Assembly: GCA_005408345.1 (NCBI GenBank)
Contig: SEMN01000632.1
Span: 210,937 to 274,936, forward strand
Direction: 5' to 3'
DNA: 64,000 nt
Origin: Macquaria australasica
Taxonomy: Eukaryota > Chordata > Actinopteri > Centrarchiformes > Percichthyidae
Shown here one piece after another: positions 1 through 13,240 of this stretch (positions are counted from its first letter, which is position 1; every line of letters begins with the position of its first letter). The notes under the pieces were generated by a model, which did not search any database, was not told the DNA's origin, and was given only the letters and a program-made list of their open reading frames with translations. The position numbers were made by a program, and so were the translations under genes.

Positions 1-3000
1 TTAAACAGCAAATTAATCCAAAATTAAATTCTAAACATATAATTAAAAACGCAGTCAGTCTCAGTAAAATTGGGTCTGATTATGAGACTGCCACCTAATC
101 TTGTTCAAATACTGTATATGTGCACTTCAGAGGGGCTTCATGCCAAACTTTTCACATATACCAATAGTCTGTCTGATTCCTCTAATGATGTGACTTCATT
201 TTGCAGACCATGGTTCTGCAATGCTCATGCAAAATACCTAATTACAACCATTCAACCCTTCCTTACCCGTATTTGAAAAACTCATAATACTTGAGTTTTG
301 GATTGGTTTCCTATAGCTGATTCACATTATGTTCTCATTTCTAACAAAGCACTTTGATGTTGTTTTGATATTTTCAGTGCCGTTCTTTGGTCCCACCGCA
401 GTTCAAATAGTATTATTCTCAGTTGGTCAAACAAACTGATAAAAAGGAGGAAACAGTAAAGAGTTCAGAAACTGTTCAACGTCAGTGTGAACACACCTTA
501 AGGGTCATCGGGGAGATTTATTGTGAGAGCACATCAGACTAAATCTGACATTATTATGTAATAAAAATAATAATATTGAGAGAACATTGTGGGGATGGGG
601 GTGGAATGGATGAAACATCTCTCATCACAAACAACTTCAAAAAGTCACTGAAGCACAGAGAAAGAGAGTCACAAAGAATGAGAGAGAGGAAAATCATCAG
701 AGACAGAATGAAACTGACAGAGACGCAAACAGAGGAGCATGGAAGGAGAGCGTCAAACAAAAGAGGAGAGAGAACTCCGAGAGAAGTTTGTGAAAAGTAG
801 GAGTGAAATAAACAGAGAATGACAGAGAAATGAACAGAGACAGATGAGTTGTTAAGTACTGGTAGCCGGCTTAATGTCTGAAAGGATGTGTGGTAGTTTA
901 CACTGTAAGAAGTATATCCTATCCTTTTATTTATTTGCCTACAAAATGTATCATTGGGGTTTTAGATCAAAAAAAGCTCATGTGTTTGTTTTTGGAACAG
1001 TGATACTGGTCATTGCACTGAAAAATGTCTGATTCTGTCATTTCTGTATGAGGATTTGCTTTTGAAGTTGGACTGTGCTTAGTTAGTAATGGCTGTGGTC
1101 TTGTAATATGTCTAACTGTAATTAAAATGCTAGATGCTTCATCTTTGCAGCAAGGCCCATTTTAACATTCTGACAAAGGACTGCAGATGAAAATGACTCA
1201 ATCTTTGGCAACCTCGGGTACATTTGCATTTTTATTAATGCTGAATAATTTGCACTGTTCTTGAAAAGTAAATAAATAAAAATAGAAAATAGCAATTGAT
1301 AAAGAGAAACTGAAATGGCTTTATTTGTGTTTATTCTGGTTATAATCAAATGATTAAAGTGCAGCTAAACACACTAAGGGGAGGAACAACTACAAAAAGG
1401 TCAAAAACATGCAGCGTGTGTTGTGCTCTTCGCTGCTCATTGTCAAAATCTTCGCACCACTCACCAGAATTCCTGACCTGAAACTTAAACATATCTTTAG
1501 TCATTCTGTCCTGAACAGACACAGATTGTTTAAACGTCACTCTTGCATGCAACTGCGCTGCCTGCCACATAATAGTAGAAGCACAGCTGTCAATGCGAAA
1601 CATGATCCAATAGCCCGGAGACAGATGGAAACACACCTGAGCCCCTGCACACCGCTTGCTGGTACAGGGAAATGTCACATTTCAAAAATGCTCGTTTTGT
1701 CCTACAATTTCAAATAGTCTCATTATGGTTTTTTATTTCTTAAGTGGTTCATTTAAAGATCCCCTCCAGACATGTTTTAACATGTGTATAAATTGCTCTA
1801 CTTTGACATTTTATCTGACATGTTCTTTTCACAAAAAAGTCCAATTATCTTGTTAAAATCTTTGACATCTACTCCTTCTCCTTCATTAAAAATCCAGATT
1901 CTATAAATATAAGTTGAACTGCAGGACAACACGTGTTTCCTACTTCAATGTAAAGTTAATTCTCAGTGTATGTGCACAGGACAGCTGCAAGTTTCCACAT
2001 CACACTTGTGTTTTATACTGGACCAGGATTGACTTCCAAACTATCTGTGATTTCACAAATCATGCTTGTGGGCCCGTCCCTGAAAATGGGGATTTTCACT
2101 GAGCACATAGAAACTTTCCACTTTCATCAGATAAAGTGAAAACATCCTTCTCGTGTCAAACTCTGCACATACATCATTCTGTACAGCGAAGCTCAAACAT
2201 TCAACTGTAGGAACAAGAAGAAAAACATAATTTTGAGTGGAGGGGAATATTAAATACTTTCATTTCGGTGGGCATGAGAAATGATAGTGATTATCATATT
2301 GCTGTCAGCAAAGCTGCACAAGACGCATGCTAAAATGTAACAGACATGGGCTACTCTCCAGTGTTTGCTTTGCAGAGAAATTTCCTATCAAAATAAAATT
2401 AAAACATTTATTAGACTAATTTAGTTTGTATGTAATACCACAGGCTGCCATTCTTTTTTCTTTTCTTTTTCTTTTGTGAGACATGTTTTGAATTTCAGCC
2501 TTTTTAATTGAAAGAGATTGAGACTGAAATTCAAAATATGCCTCAGAAAACAAATAATGGTGGAAGTGTCACAGTCTGTGTAATGTAGACAAGGATCATC
2601 CATTTACGTGACACATTTATGTGGAAATGAGGGTTGACTCCAATGGGAAGACAGAGAATTTAAATAAAAATCACTTTATTACCATGAGAAAGTTAATTCT
2701 TGACCTTGACAACAGTAATATGTACTATATATACAGATGGAGTTTACTCAGTTGTCATCAGGTCAAGTGATGTCAACTGAGCTACTGTATTTCCATGACA
2801 ATTAAGCAAACTGTGTCCACCGATGAGAACAGGGAGATTACAGAGAGAGGTAGAATCACAACGCCAGCAAAAATAAACAGCCGGCCACTGGCCAGCAGGA
2901 AAGTAAACAGCTGGAAAAGATGTCCGCCTGTTCAAACGTTCAAACCCTTATGCCACACACTACACGCACATGTATCTCTGATGCACAGTCGAGCTAACTA

Positions 3001-6000
3001 GAACACAAATGAGCATGCACACGCACATACACATCATGAACACTCATAAACCAAAATGCAGCCACAAAATACACACAGGCACATACACACTAAGGCATAC
3101 TAAACTCACAAACCAGTATGGACAGTTAACTGGGCAAACACATAAACAGGTGCACACACACACATTTTTTTTAAAGGCATAATAAACTCTCTCATGAACT
3201 ACTGTAGCTCTCTCTCTTTCACACAGTCACACGCACACATACATGCAGTGACAATATCTGTTTCATATTCCACTGTGGTGGAGTTAATCCTCGCCACAGG
3301 AGGCGTCATCACCTCAGTGAAACACTTGTGCTGCGTTTTCAGTGTTCTGAAATGTGAAACTCAGCTGACATTTTTTCACATTGAGATACTCAAAAAGTGT
3401 TGAGACGCTGTTTAAATGCTGTTTAAATATTAAAATGTCAACAGAAATATAATTAGTAGGAGTCACTAAAAACTCTGCACATGCATACGAGTATTTGTAT
3501 TCGAGGAATGTGGGTGGGTGTGTATGTGCATGTGTGCGCAAGGAGCTTGAGTCTTTTCGGCTCTTTCTATCTACCTCTCTGCATCTGTTTCCCTCTGTTA
3601 CACTCTCTCTCTGTAAATATTCATTACAGCTCTTTGTAACACTTAGTTCAGCTTTCCTTCCCTCGCTGTCTGCCCCCTGAACACTGGTGGATGTGTGGTA
3701 CATGCTGATGAAGTTGACTTTGTTTCAGGAAAGCTTTTGATTCGTAGTTTGGGATACTGTTGAAATATTTCTTTAATCCAAAAGAGTTTGACAATAATAG
3801 CGGAAGTCAAGCTTGGTAGTAATCTTTTCTTTCTTCTCTGTGTTCCTTTGAGTGCGAGGCATTTGAACACATGCAGTCCCTCGGTGTCACTGATCAAACT
3901 CAAACTAAGCGTGTTTACTTTTAGGGTTTGTTAGTTGTCACAGGGATAACATCTCAGTCTCTGTTACCCTCTGCAAGCCTGCCCTACTGATTTCTCTTCT
4001 TCCCTTGCTGGAGAGAGCAAGGTTGCACTTATATATGATGTGTGTTTGAACTCTTACTGCGATATGTCATGTGTGAATCAGTGAAAACCAAAAATGATGA
4101 GCACACACACAAAACACACATTTGTGATGCAAGAGAGCTGAGTAGAAAATGATATGGAACATGCTGACTGGTGTCGTAATATGTCAGGTTTGATTGATTA
4201 AAAGCAGAACACAAAGCCTGAGAAGAATTGATTCCTATATGTTTTCTGCGTCACAGGACATGATGTCTCCTTGACCCCTGAACACCTGAGCCTGACAGAA
4301 AGTGAGAGAGGCAGCAAAAAAAAGAGCAAGACAGCATGATATTAAAGAGGAGACGCATTTTCTTTCCAATGAGATATCTACATTTGACAGAAAATTATAA
4401 CCTCTCTTACGCTGTGATTGATGACATCAATTAAAACAAAAGATGAATTAAAACAAATGGTGTACCTTAATTTGCCAATATAATACTTTTGCAGATTAAA
4501 GCCTGAATGATTTTATGATATTGCTTTTCTAAAACGGACGCATGCCATTTTGGAGATGAATTATCCTAAATACAGAAATTAATGAGACTGTTTCAAAAAC
4601 CATAAGGGTCGTACTACAGTAGCTCACTACCATCTGTGTAAACAGTTGCTACACTGATTTAGCGGTAAGCAGTTTGGCTTCTGCAGCCATTACCAGCTGG
4701 TGACTGATGGACCTAGCAATGGTGGTTAATGAGAATTGACTTCTCACTGAGGAAATCGTTGCACTGAGGTAGCTATATGTGTATGTTTTTGAGCTTGTAG
4801 CTGTGGATCTTTGAGAAAGTGCTTGTAAATGTGTAATTCTGCGTGTCTTCTAGTTGGGACACGGGGTCAGTCAGGTAGTGCAGCACCCCTGAAGAAAATA
4901 CAGATTAACCTCTTCAAATCATTTAGATGTTTTGGTGAGTGTATCATTAAGTTACACATGTGGGCAAGTATTTTTTTTAATCCCACAGAAATGTATTTGA
5001 AATTCTGGTCCAAATACCAGTATTTCTAAATATATTGTACCTATTAGTGTAAGTCATACTGACTTACAGCGAAATGCATACAAAAATGATGCACAATAGA
5101 TCTAGAATATTCCATTAGTTTTAGCAGAGCTGCCAAAAAAGGTTAATCAAAGCTATTTTGCAGGACCTTTTAGATATTGCTGCCAAATGAATTGCAGCAT
5201 CCGTTCCTAACAGTATCAAGTAGACAGAAATGTAAAAGTCACATATAAGCTTGGTAATTAGAGCAGAGCTCTAACAAGAACATCCAGTGATGGGCTGGAA
5301 TTTCACAATGCAAGCCCTTGTGTTCTGTTAAGGTCAAACTGAGCTGTGTTAAAGTTTTGCTAAAAAGAAAATGATTGGTTCAGCTTCCATACTGACATTT
5401 TACATGGTGAATCAGTTGTAACGTCCACAACCTTTTCCCCTCTCAAACTGAAAAGAAATTGAGTCATTCATAAAAACACCAACATCTTCAGTAGTAATGC
5501 TATTACACACTACTGCTTTGTTTGGATTAAAGGTCTGGTTTGGACCAGGCAAACTTGTTTCGTGACAGAGATGAAAAAAACAGCAGTTAAGTGTTACACT
5601 TTAATTATGACAACTTAAACCACATCTTGTGATTCCCTGCAAGAACCCTGCTATAATAATAACATATTTTTCCCGTAAGCAAGTATCATCACTCATCGTT
5701 GTTCTCAGATGTTTTGGTTCCCAAATAGTTCCAAAGGATCTTTTCAGGATATTTTTGTGAATTTAGAAAAAGGACGGCAAATCCTTTATCTTTATCCTTT
5801 TCTCTCTTTTTTCCCATCCTCTCTTAAACTCCCTACATATTAATTAATTTCATCACCTCTTCTTGCCTTTTTTTCTTTCCTTCCTTCCTGCTTTCCATTC
5901 TTTGTGGTGATCCTGGTGACAGAGCTCAGCTCAGAAAATGTCCACATGTGCTATACTGTTTGACTGACCAACATAATCCCCCTTCATGTGAAACCCTCAA

Positions 6001-6565
6001 GATTTAATCCCACTTGGGCTCCCCTCTTCAGTGCATGCAAATGCACAATTTGCCTTTGCACATGTTGTGTAATCAAAACCAGATTGTGTGTTTTGTGCCA
6101 GGCAAGCACAGTTACCCCGAGAAATTAACATAAATACATTCCAAATAGGACGGAAGCAGTGAATTGATTTCTTGAGGGGAATTGGGTGTCATGAATAATG
6201 ACTTAGGCTGGGCTAGTTCTTAAAGTCCCTGATGGAAACCAGGCCAATGTTTGGTCTGCCCTGCATGGTTAATAGACTGGCTGGTTCTGACATCTAGTGG
6301 TGAATTTAGCAGTTGCATTGTGGTGTCTGATGTGTTTTAATGGTGGTTAGACAATAGACGCAATAATAGGTTGACTGGATGGCAATAGATGGATGGATAA
6401 ATTAATCTTTGGATTGATGATGGATACAGAGTTGTCATATTGGACAAGAGATGTAGGAAAAAGACACCTTTGTTCTGTGTGGGTATTCTTTACTAACAGT
6501 GATCCCACATAGCGAAATGCCAGGAGACAATGTTGCCACTGTAACAGCTGCTGCAATTAAAGTGC
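1..6565. other. Intergenic, no gene seen
   Basis: No open frame here is long or protein-like, and I found no splice-bounded exon. The sequence is AT-rich with a purine-rich GA tract near 640-840, a stretch rich in CA-type dinucleotides near 2950-3240, and a pyrimidine-rich patch near 5800-5890. It is part of the roughly 50 kb of apparently gene-free DNA upstream of the Eph receptor gene. Confidence 0.7.
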
Positions 6566-7039
6566 TTAAAGCTGGGGTAGGCAAAATCTGTGCAACCTAG
6601 GCAAAACCTTCCACCTCTCTCTCTGCTGCCTCGTATCACTCCGTTAAGCCCCTCCCACCAAACCCACAACTTGAGCTAATGAGCTGAAGGTCTGTGAGGA
6701 GGAACGTGTTGCTGCAGGCAAAGGAAGTGTTGGACATTTATCACAAGTTGCAGGATTTTCGGCAGGATTTTCTGCCATTAAATCAGGCTTTCACCATCTG
6801 AAGGGATGTGTACGCGCGTCTGCATTTGTAGAACAGCCAATACGAACGCACCGTCTCTCTGAAATAACCTGTGAAGTCTCCCGTCACAGGCTAGATTTTC
6901 TGAAGCCTGAAAACAGTGCCAAGAGGAGGGGTAGAAGTAGAGGTTTTCTCTCAGATCACTTGAATTACAATATGCTGCACGGTTAATATGGATTTGTTGG
7001 CCAATGACACCATAACAATACTGCCTACCCAACCTTTAA
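6566..7039. mobile_element. TTAA-flanked inverted-repeat element (MITE-like), about 474 bp
   Basis: The left end reads TTAAAGCTGGGGTAGGCA. The reverse complement of the right end reads TTAAAGGTTGGGTAGGCA. About 18 of the first 22 bases agree, and each end carries a TTAA that can be read as the target-site duplication. There is no transposase frame inside, so this is a nonautonomous element. TTAA target preference is typical of piggyBac-type transposases, but the terminal bases are not the canonical piggyBac CCC, so the superfamily is left open. The inverted-repeat structure is seen directly; mobility by a transposase supplied elsewhere is inferred. Confidence 0.75.
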
Positions 7040-7289
7040 CTCATCAAAATAGCTGGTGTGTTCCACTAAACTGGAATTATATTGTAACAAAGTGTCCTTC
7101 TTTTATTAAGGATCAGGGTTAGCTTTAGTAGGAGGGTTAGGTTAAGCTTAGGGTGGAGCAGTTAGCGGTTCAGGGTATGTCTACATTCTTAGATGGGCTA
7201 CTATATATACTATATATAGCTATATAGGGTTATTTGTCCTTTTGGCTGCTGGCAGAACCCTGTCTGGAAGTTAGAGCTTCAAACTAAAG

Positions 7290-7875
7290 GGATTCACCCA
7301 ATGCCCCCGCCTTCACTCGCTGCCCAATTGGCAATGCACCCAAGTGGTGGGCGCACAAGGCAGCAGCCCCATATTGTCCCTTCGGGCTGAGCCCAACTGG
7401 CCCCATGAGAATAGGCCGATCACCAGGCATTCGCTAGCAGGCTTCCCTCCCAGGCTTGGCTCTAGGAGGTCCCAGTCTCCCTATTCTGGGCAAGGAGCCT
7501 TGTTCCAGAAGTCGCTGATTCATCAAGGGTTCAAGGGTTCAGAAATTGCTCTTAACATCTGATCCCTTGCCTCAGACCAATTTGTCTTGAGTGACCCTAC
7601 CAGGAACTGTTGCCCCCAATAACACAGCTTGGTTCAAGCAACTGATTTGGTTGCCTCCTAAATGCCTCCTTGTGGAGGTATTCCAGGCTCCACTAACTGA
7701 GAGGAGACCACAGGGCAGACCCAGATCACACTAGAGGGATAACATATCCCAGCTGGGACTGTCTCGGAAACCCCCTGGAATAGGGAGAAAGACGCATGGT
7801 TTAACTTGCTAAGCGAGCTGTCTACCACAACCTTGACCTGAGTAAGTGGCAGAAATTGGATGGATTGATTGAACT
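7290..7875 (+). mobile_element. Degenerate LINE (non-LTR retrotransposon) fragment
   Basis: The segment carries sequence I recognise from memory as part of a widespread fish non-LTR retrotransposon. One block near 7380-7470 begins GGGCTGAGCCCAACTGGCCC. A second, near 7580-7630, contains GTGACCCTACCAGG. A 3' tail from about 7670 resembles the end of the reverse-transcriptase ORF, where a family GRPRTRW-like motif is decayed (GQTQIT in this copy). The frame has several stops, and the middle of the element appears to be missing between about 7640 and 7670. It ends near GGATGGATTGATT, a decayed simple-repeat tail. The exact clade (Rex or L2 type) is not determined. Confidence 0.6.
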
Positions 7876-7885
7876 TTGAACTCAA

Positions 7886-10800
7886 AGTACATCATTGCAT
7901 TTACAAACCCTTTAAGAATTGTTCAGCAAAGAACCATGGACCTTTACATCTTCTTGATTTGGTAACATGTCTACAATACTGGTTCTAAACAGACCCTCTT
8001 TTTATTCTGAGTCTGAATTGGACCCTGCAAGGAGGTATTTTAGGTTGAAGTTACACTTCTTTCCATAGGGTTCTACCTAAATCTTTTTTTTAGTTTTGCA
8101 GGTTCTTTTTTGAGCATTCACGTGGAGCTCTTTCAAAGTCTCCTACATATTTTAACAGTTTTGTTGAGATTGTATTGTTTTGTTAGGAACTGTGAACAAT
8201 TAAAGTGGAGAGATTTTTTGAAGATAAGCAACTGGATCAGAGTGGCTCTGTAGATCTACTGGATCTAACTTCTGCCACTGTAAGTGCAGGAGCAGCTAAG
8301 AAGCAATTTTTCACATCATATTCTCTGGGGACCTAATTTAGTCTCTTGCAAATTAGTTAGATAGTGTCTATACATTGAAGTTTCATTATCAGTAAAAAGT
8401 AAAAAAGAGCTCAAAGTTCCCTGAGCTCCTGATGTCTAAAACAGTATAAAGAAACAAACAGGGCTTAAAAGAATACACCCATTATAGTGACAGCAAGGCA
8501 GGCCAAAAATTCCAGTTTCCACTGGTGCATAATTGGGTAAAAATGTATTAGTGTCATAATACTTTGCCATGAACTGAATTTATTTAGCATACCTTTTTAA
8601 GCTTGGCAGCAGGGCCACTTAAAATACATCAATGTAACTCACCAGAGAAGGCAGCAGTGCAATTAAAGACTGGAGCTTAGAGGGATACTTCAACAAAAAT
8701 GATACAGTATGCTCTTTAGAGAGGATGACTTGAATCAAGAAAAAAAAATTTTTTTTCTTGCTAGCTGGCAGAATAAGCCTCCAACAATTTTTTACTTGAC
8801 AGTTGGAGCAATGGCTGATTAGTGACAATATATAATATAACCTCCACTACCCTGTTGCTCTAGAATAAGGCACTTACATGTTCTGACTGTGGCAACCTGT
8901 AAAAGATAAAAAGGAAAGTAATTACAATTAATAACAATTTACCTTGTTATTCTTTACAATACAGCACCTGTAGTGCAAGACAATAGCACAGGACATGAAT
9001 CGGACAGTGGAGCCTACATCAAGTTTGGTTGTTTTATGGCACATAAATACAGCTAACACAGTAACATGTAGCTTCTTACCAGAAGGGGGAGCTAGTTGCA
9101 TGTGCTTTAATGAACTATCTTCCCTCAGGCACCTTCTGCTTCTTCAAGGAGGCAATTGTAAGATAAATAACATAAAGGTAAATGCTTTAAATTTCTGTTT
9201 CAGTAATAAATAGTGGTCACACTCCACATAAATTAAGCTACATTTGGCATCACTAGGGTTTATGAGAGAATACTTATAAATAGTGTGCTGGTCTCCTTCC
9301 ACAAACCCACCAACCTTCCTGCTGTGGTATTGCTCATTAATGGACTATACTTCTCTCTGCATTATAATATTAAGACATATTTTGAGAAATTTAAGTAAAT
9401 TCATCATAGAAGGTGTTTAAAGCATCACTGGTTACATTTACCTGCACAGCTCCAGATTGTCTCTCAACTCTGAAAATAATTTAATGCATGTCCTTAAAAT
9501 TCCTCACAAGAGCAAAATGGCAACATTTCTAGTCTAGTGTGTTGTCTTTTGTCATGTGTTATGACTTGTTTGGCTCCTGTCCTGACTTTATTCAGTGCGG
9601 AATATGTTTTTTTTTTTTTGTTTTGTTTTTTGAAAAGTAGTCAAAAGTACAAATTTTAATGGGAAAGAAAAAAAGGTTTGGTGTTATTTGCCAACCACCC
9701 TCTTATTAGCTCCATTCACACATGGACAGTCATCCAGTTTAAGGGGAAGGGCGTGTAATTGCACCATGGGCATTTCTATGTTTCAATTCCAAGAATATAA
9801 AGCTAACCTAAGTTATATTTTATTGCTTTATATTTCTATTTAATTTGACTTGTCTATCCTGCCTCATAGTAATTAGTGTTTAATATAAGAAAATAACCCC
9901 AGTGTAATGTACACTGGACTAAAATGAGACATATATGACACATATATCCAACACTCTAGACAGACCATTTCATTGCCACGAATCTCACTGGACTGGGCTA
10001 ATTAATGGATCTAATTAGTATTTTATGGTTAAAAGCAGGTCAGTGGCTGATCTTCTGAACAACTGGCATGGACAATGATCAGCGCTGTGTTAATGTTCTC
10101 AAGAGATCTGTTCTTAAGATATGTGGTGTCTTATAGTGGTTATAAAATGATTCCATTATATTTAAATCTCATAAGAACTTGAACTATGAATAAAACATAT
10201 GGCTAAAGCCAAAGTCATTTGAATAATTTTTGAAGGCATGAAGCTTGAGGGCTTATTGGTCTGGACAATCTTCCCACTGGCTCCAGGAGTTTGGCTGGCT
10301 TCTCCTCCTGCTCTCTATTACCAAAATCTGAATTCACAATCCCTAAACAATACACAAGAAGGTACTGTGTCTGTCCAGCTGGCAGACAAAAAAAAAAGTG
10401 TAATTTATTCAATGACATCTTAATATGGCTCTTCTAATGTGTACATGACATTTTGGGACACTGTACAGAGTAGACAATGCTTGACATCTCCCTCACTCTG
10501 CTATTGCACCTGGACAACTTACACTTTATTGGTTCATTGAGTTTGGCCACCTCATGTAATGTCTAGCACTACTCCGGCCAACTTCAACCTGGGCAGAGGT
10601 CTAATCAGCTGTAACTGAAAACACCTGTGTGGGCATGCAGGGCAATTGAAAACGGCCTTGTGGTAGCAACAACTCGAGTGGTCTGGCTAAGCAGGGCTAC
10701 AATAATGTTAACCAAATATTATACACATATGGTCTACAACAACCTCTGCAATACTTTGACATAAATGTCTAGGCCTATCCATGTTCTGTAATCCCAAGAT

Positions 10801-12662
10801 GGTTGTACACATTTTTATTGTTAGTTTTAGTTGTTAGCTGTACCAGTTTTACAGCTAGTTAAAGGATCTTCAAGCAGTGGAATTACTAATTAATCAACAC
10901 TTGTAAATAAAAGTCACGTGGACTCCCAAGACGCTTGAATGGAAAATTACTGACTTACTCTTTGGCTGTGCATTGATAATGTGTTTGTGTGTTTCGTGTC
11001 TCTCTTTGTGTGTGTGTGAGCATGCCCATGTGTTAAGGTTTCAAATAACAGTTTAAATGCCCAGTTGAAAGCTCCATCTGGATGAATGACATATGAGCCG
11101 GTATTTCTTTCTCTTTGTGTGTGTGTATGTGTGTGTGTGTGTGTACATGTGATTAAACAGGCCAATTATTGCTCAATTAACTGAGTGTTTTACACACATA
11201 GACGTAATGCAAACTGAGAATTATAGGAATCTATACCTTTAGACAACTGTCTCTTTGTTCTACAACATTGATAATCTTACCAACTATGTCGGAAGAAGAA
11301 AGGAAAAATAAAACAGGGCATTCATCATGAGCTTGGAGACATGGGGACATGGGACTGAGACATAGGTGAGCTCTGGAGACTGAAATGCATGATAAATGAA
11401 GAAAGCCTGTTATAATATCTACCTATTAATATACCTTGGATATGATATGTTCCTACCTGTTCATCCGTCCGACAATCCTGAGGGGTTAGAAGATAATTAT
11501 GCCTTTACTGATGGACAATGTGATTGGGAGTGGGGGATCGCACAGTGGTTGAAAGAATGGGAAGAGAGGCACAGAAAGAGAAATCCAAGCCTTTGGGTAT
11601 CAGGACATTAATGACTACTGGGGTCACTCAGAGCCAGATACCACTCTAATACAATATATTCTACCCGGACATGAATGCACTAATCAGACCATGGTCTCAT
11701 CATCAGTTGATGAACTGATGTCAGTCGGAACTCTTAATGGAGTTGACCCAGAAATGAAGAAATCTTTGTAGAATATCATTAACAGTGGATGAACAAAGTT
11801 TTCTTCACCGGAGTTGAGTTTTGTTTCAGAGTCATAGTTCTCAGCTTCTTTGCTGGGATGAGACACGTTGTCAGTGCCCTTAAGATGTTGTATGTCCATT
11901 TTTTATGTGCTCATTGACCACTGACTGTAGTGGAACTGTTAAATATAAGGGTTAAATTGGGCTGGAGCCTACCGGAGCTGCTGAGCTCCGCCTCCTGACA
12001 TCCAAATTGCACCCTGTTGGACCCTGTCCGTCTCCTTCTGTATCACAGCGTTGCCAACATTCACACTTTTGACTTGAAACACTATCTCACGCTGACCAAA
12101 CAAATGTAGAATGTAGGCTCCTTTTCTTTGACTTTTATTAAAACGCTGTGGCCATCACACAGCAGCAGGATCAATACGTGTGCATATGCAAGTAGCACAG
12201 CAGTGGTAACTTTATTAATTATTTCAATCTTCTGATGTGGCATTGTGATCTCATGGTCGCGTTGTTAACCTTAATGCTTTTCTGCACAGCAATTAGGTGA
12301 AACTGTTGCACACAGATTCCAAGTTCATACAGTGAAATAACTGGAAACAAAGCTGGCCGTGCTCATTATTACATTATTATTTTCAGCAAAAGTCCAAATA
12401 TCGTCTACTCAAGAGAGCCACAGTATTGTTTCTCTGGTGTGTCAAGTGGGAGTTTTTAGTTTTGCTGCTTAAATGCAATCATATTTGCAGTAGTGCCATT
12501 ACTTTAAGCATGGAATTGATCTAATTACTTAAGTAAATAAAGAATCGGGCAACAGATAGTAGGCCTACTGGCAGTGTATTTGGGTGTAGGCCTGTATATT
12601 CAAGGTGTTGTATTATTGTCTTTTGGGACTTCACAGAGGTGAACTTTTCCCCTCAAATTCAT
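7886..12662. other. Intergenic, no gene seen
   Basis: AT-rich unique-looking sequence. It includes a 25 bp A/T palindrome at 8736-8760 and a short TG-rich block at 11118-11149. A 71-codon frame at 11396-11611 has ordinary amino-acid composition but no recognised domain and no convincing splice context, so it is not called as a gene. Confidence 0.65.
8736..8760. repeat. A/T-run palindrome CAAG-A9-T8-CTTG
   Basis: A near-perfect 25 bp palindrome. Nine A residues are followed by eight T residues, bounded by CAAG and CTTG. It can form a short cruciform or hairpin. No function is visible. It could also be the centre of an old inverted-repeat insertion, but no longer flanking arms were found. Confidence 0.7.
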
Positions 12663-12790
12663 TTAAAGGGTTGTTTCACCCACATTAGAATAAATAAATA
12701 AAATGTTCTCACTTCTCCCTTGTGGTATCTGGCCACAATACAATGGAGGTGAATGTAATTTAGTTTGTGGTACTGCATTAAACCAAAAAC
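12663..12790. mobile_element. One-ended fragment of a TTAA MITE
   Basis: The left end reads TTTAAAGGGTTGTTTCACCC. It resembles the termini of the intact element at 62286-62586 (TTAA plus a ...CACCCAAAT core) and the common fish MITE end TTAAAGGG..GTTCACCC. I found no matching inverted copy downstream, so the right end is lost or diverged and the fragment's right boundary is approximate. Confidence 0.45.
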
Positions 12791-12959
12791 CCTGTGACCT
12801 ATTTTACAGATTTTAAGTTTTGTAGCAATCGCTGAAGCTGTAGACCTAACATCACATTCTCACCTTCATCACATTATTTGATTTTCATTTAAATGCTAAC
12901 TTCAGACATGGAGTTATTAAAAGTAGAAAAGTGTGGTTATTCCCTTGGAAGCATGAATG

Positions 12960-13240
12960 AGCTCATGGAAGGTAATGGCAGTCTGCCTCTTACATTATGA
13001 GATGTGTTCAAAGTTAATATTTTGGCCTGAGGACCATGAATATCCTTAAAGAATTGCATGAACCTCCTGCCATTCATTTTGGAGACACTTTGTCATGGAC
13101 CAAAGTTTTGGTCTAAGGAAACACAAGACCCGATGGTGGCACTTGGTGAAATGTTAAGAGGTACACTCAGATCGTTAGAAATCATCCTCTGAGGATCATG
13201 AATATACCAAATACTACAAAATTCATGACAATCTGGCTTG
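12960..13240. repeat. Dispersed fish repeat with duplicated GACCATGAATAT-type motif
   Basis: Two related motifs occur in the segment: CTGAGGACCATGAATATCC near 13026 and CTGAGGATCATGAATATACC near 13190. The second is followed by AAATTCATGACAATC. I recall a high-copy percomorph repeat with the core CTCTGGGGACCATGAATGTC followed by AAATTTCATGGCAATCC. The match to that family is from memory, and the boundaries are approximate. Confidence 0.45.
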
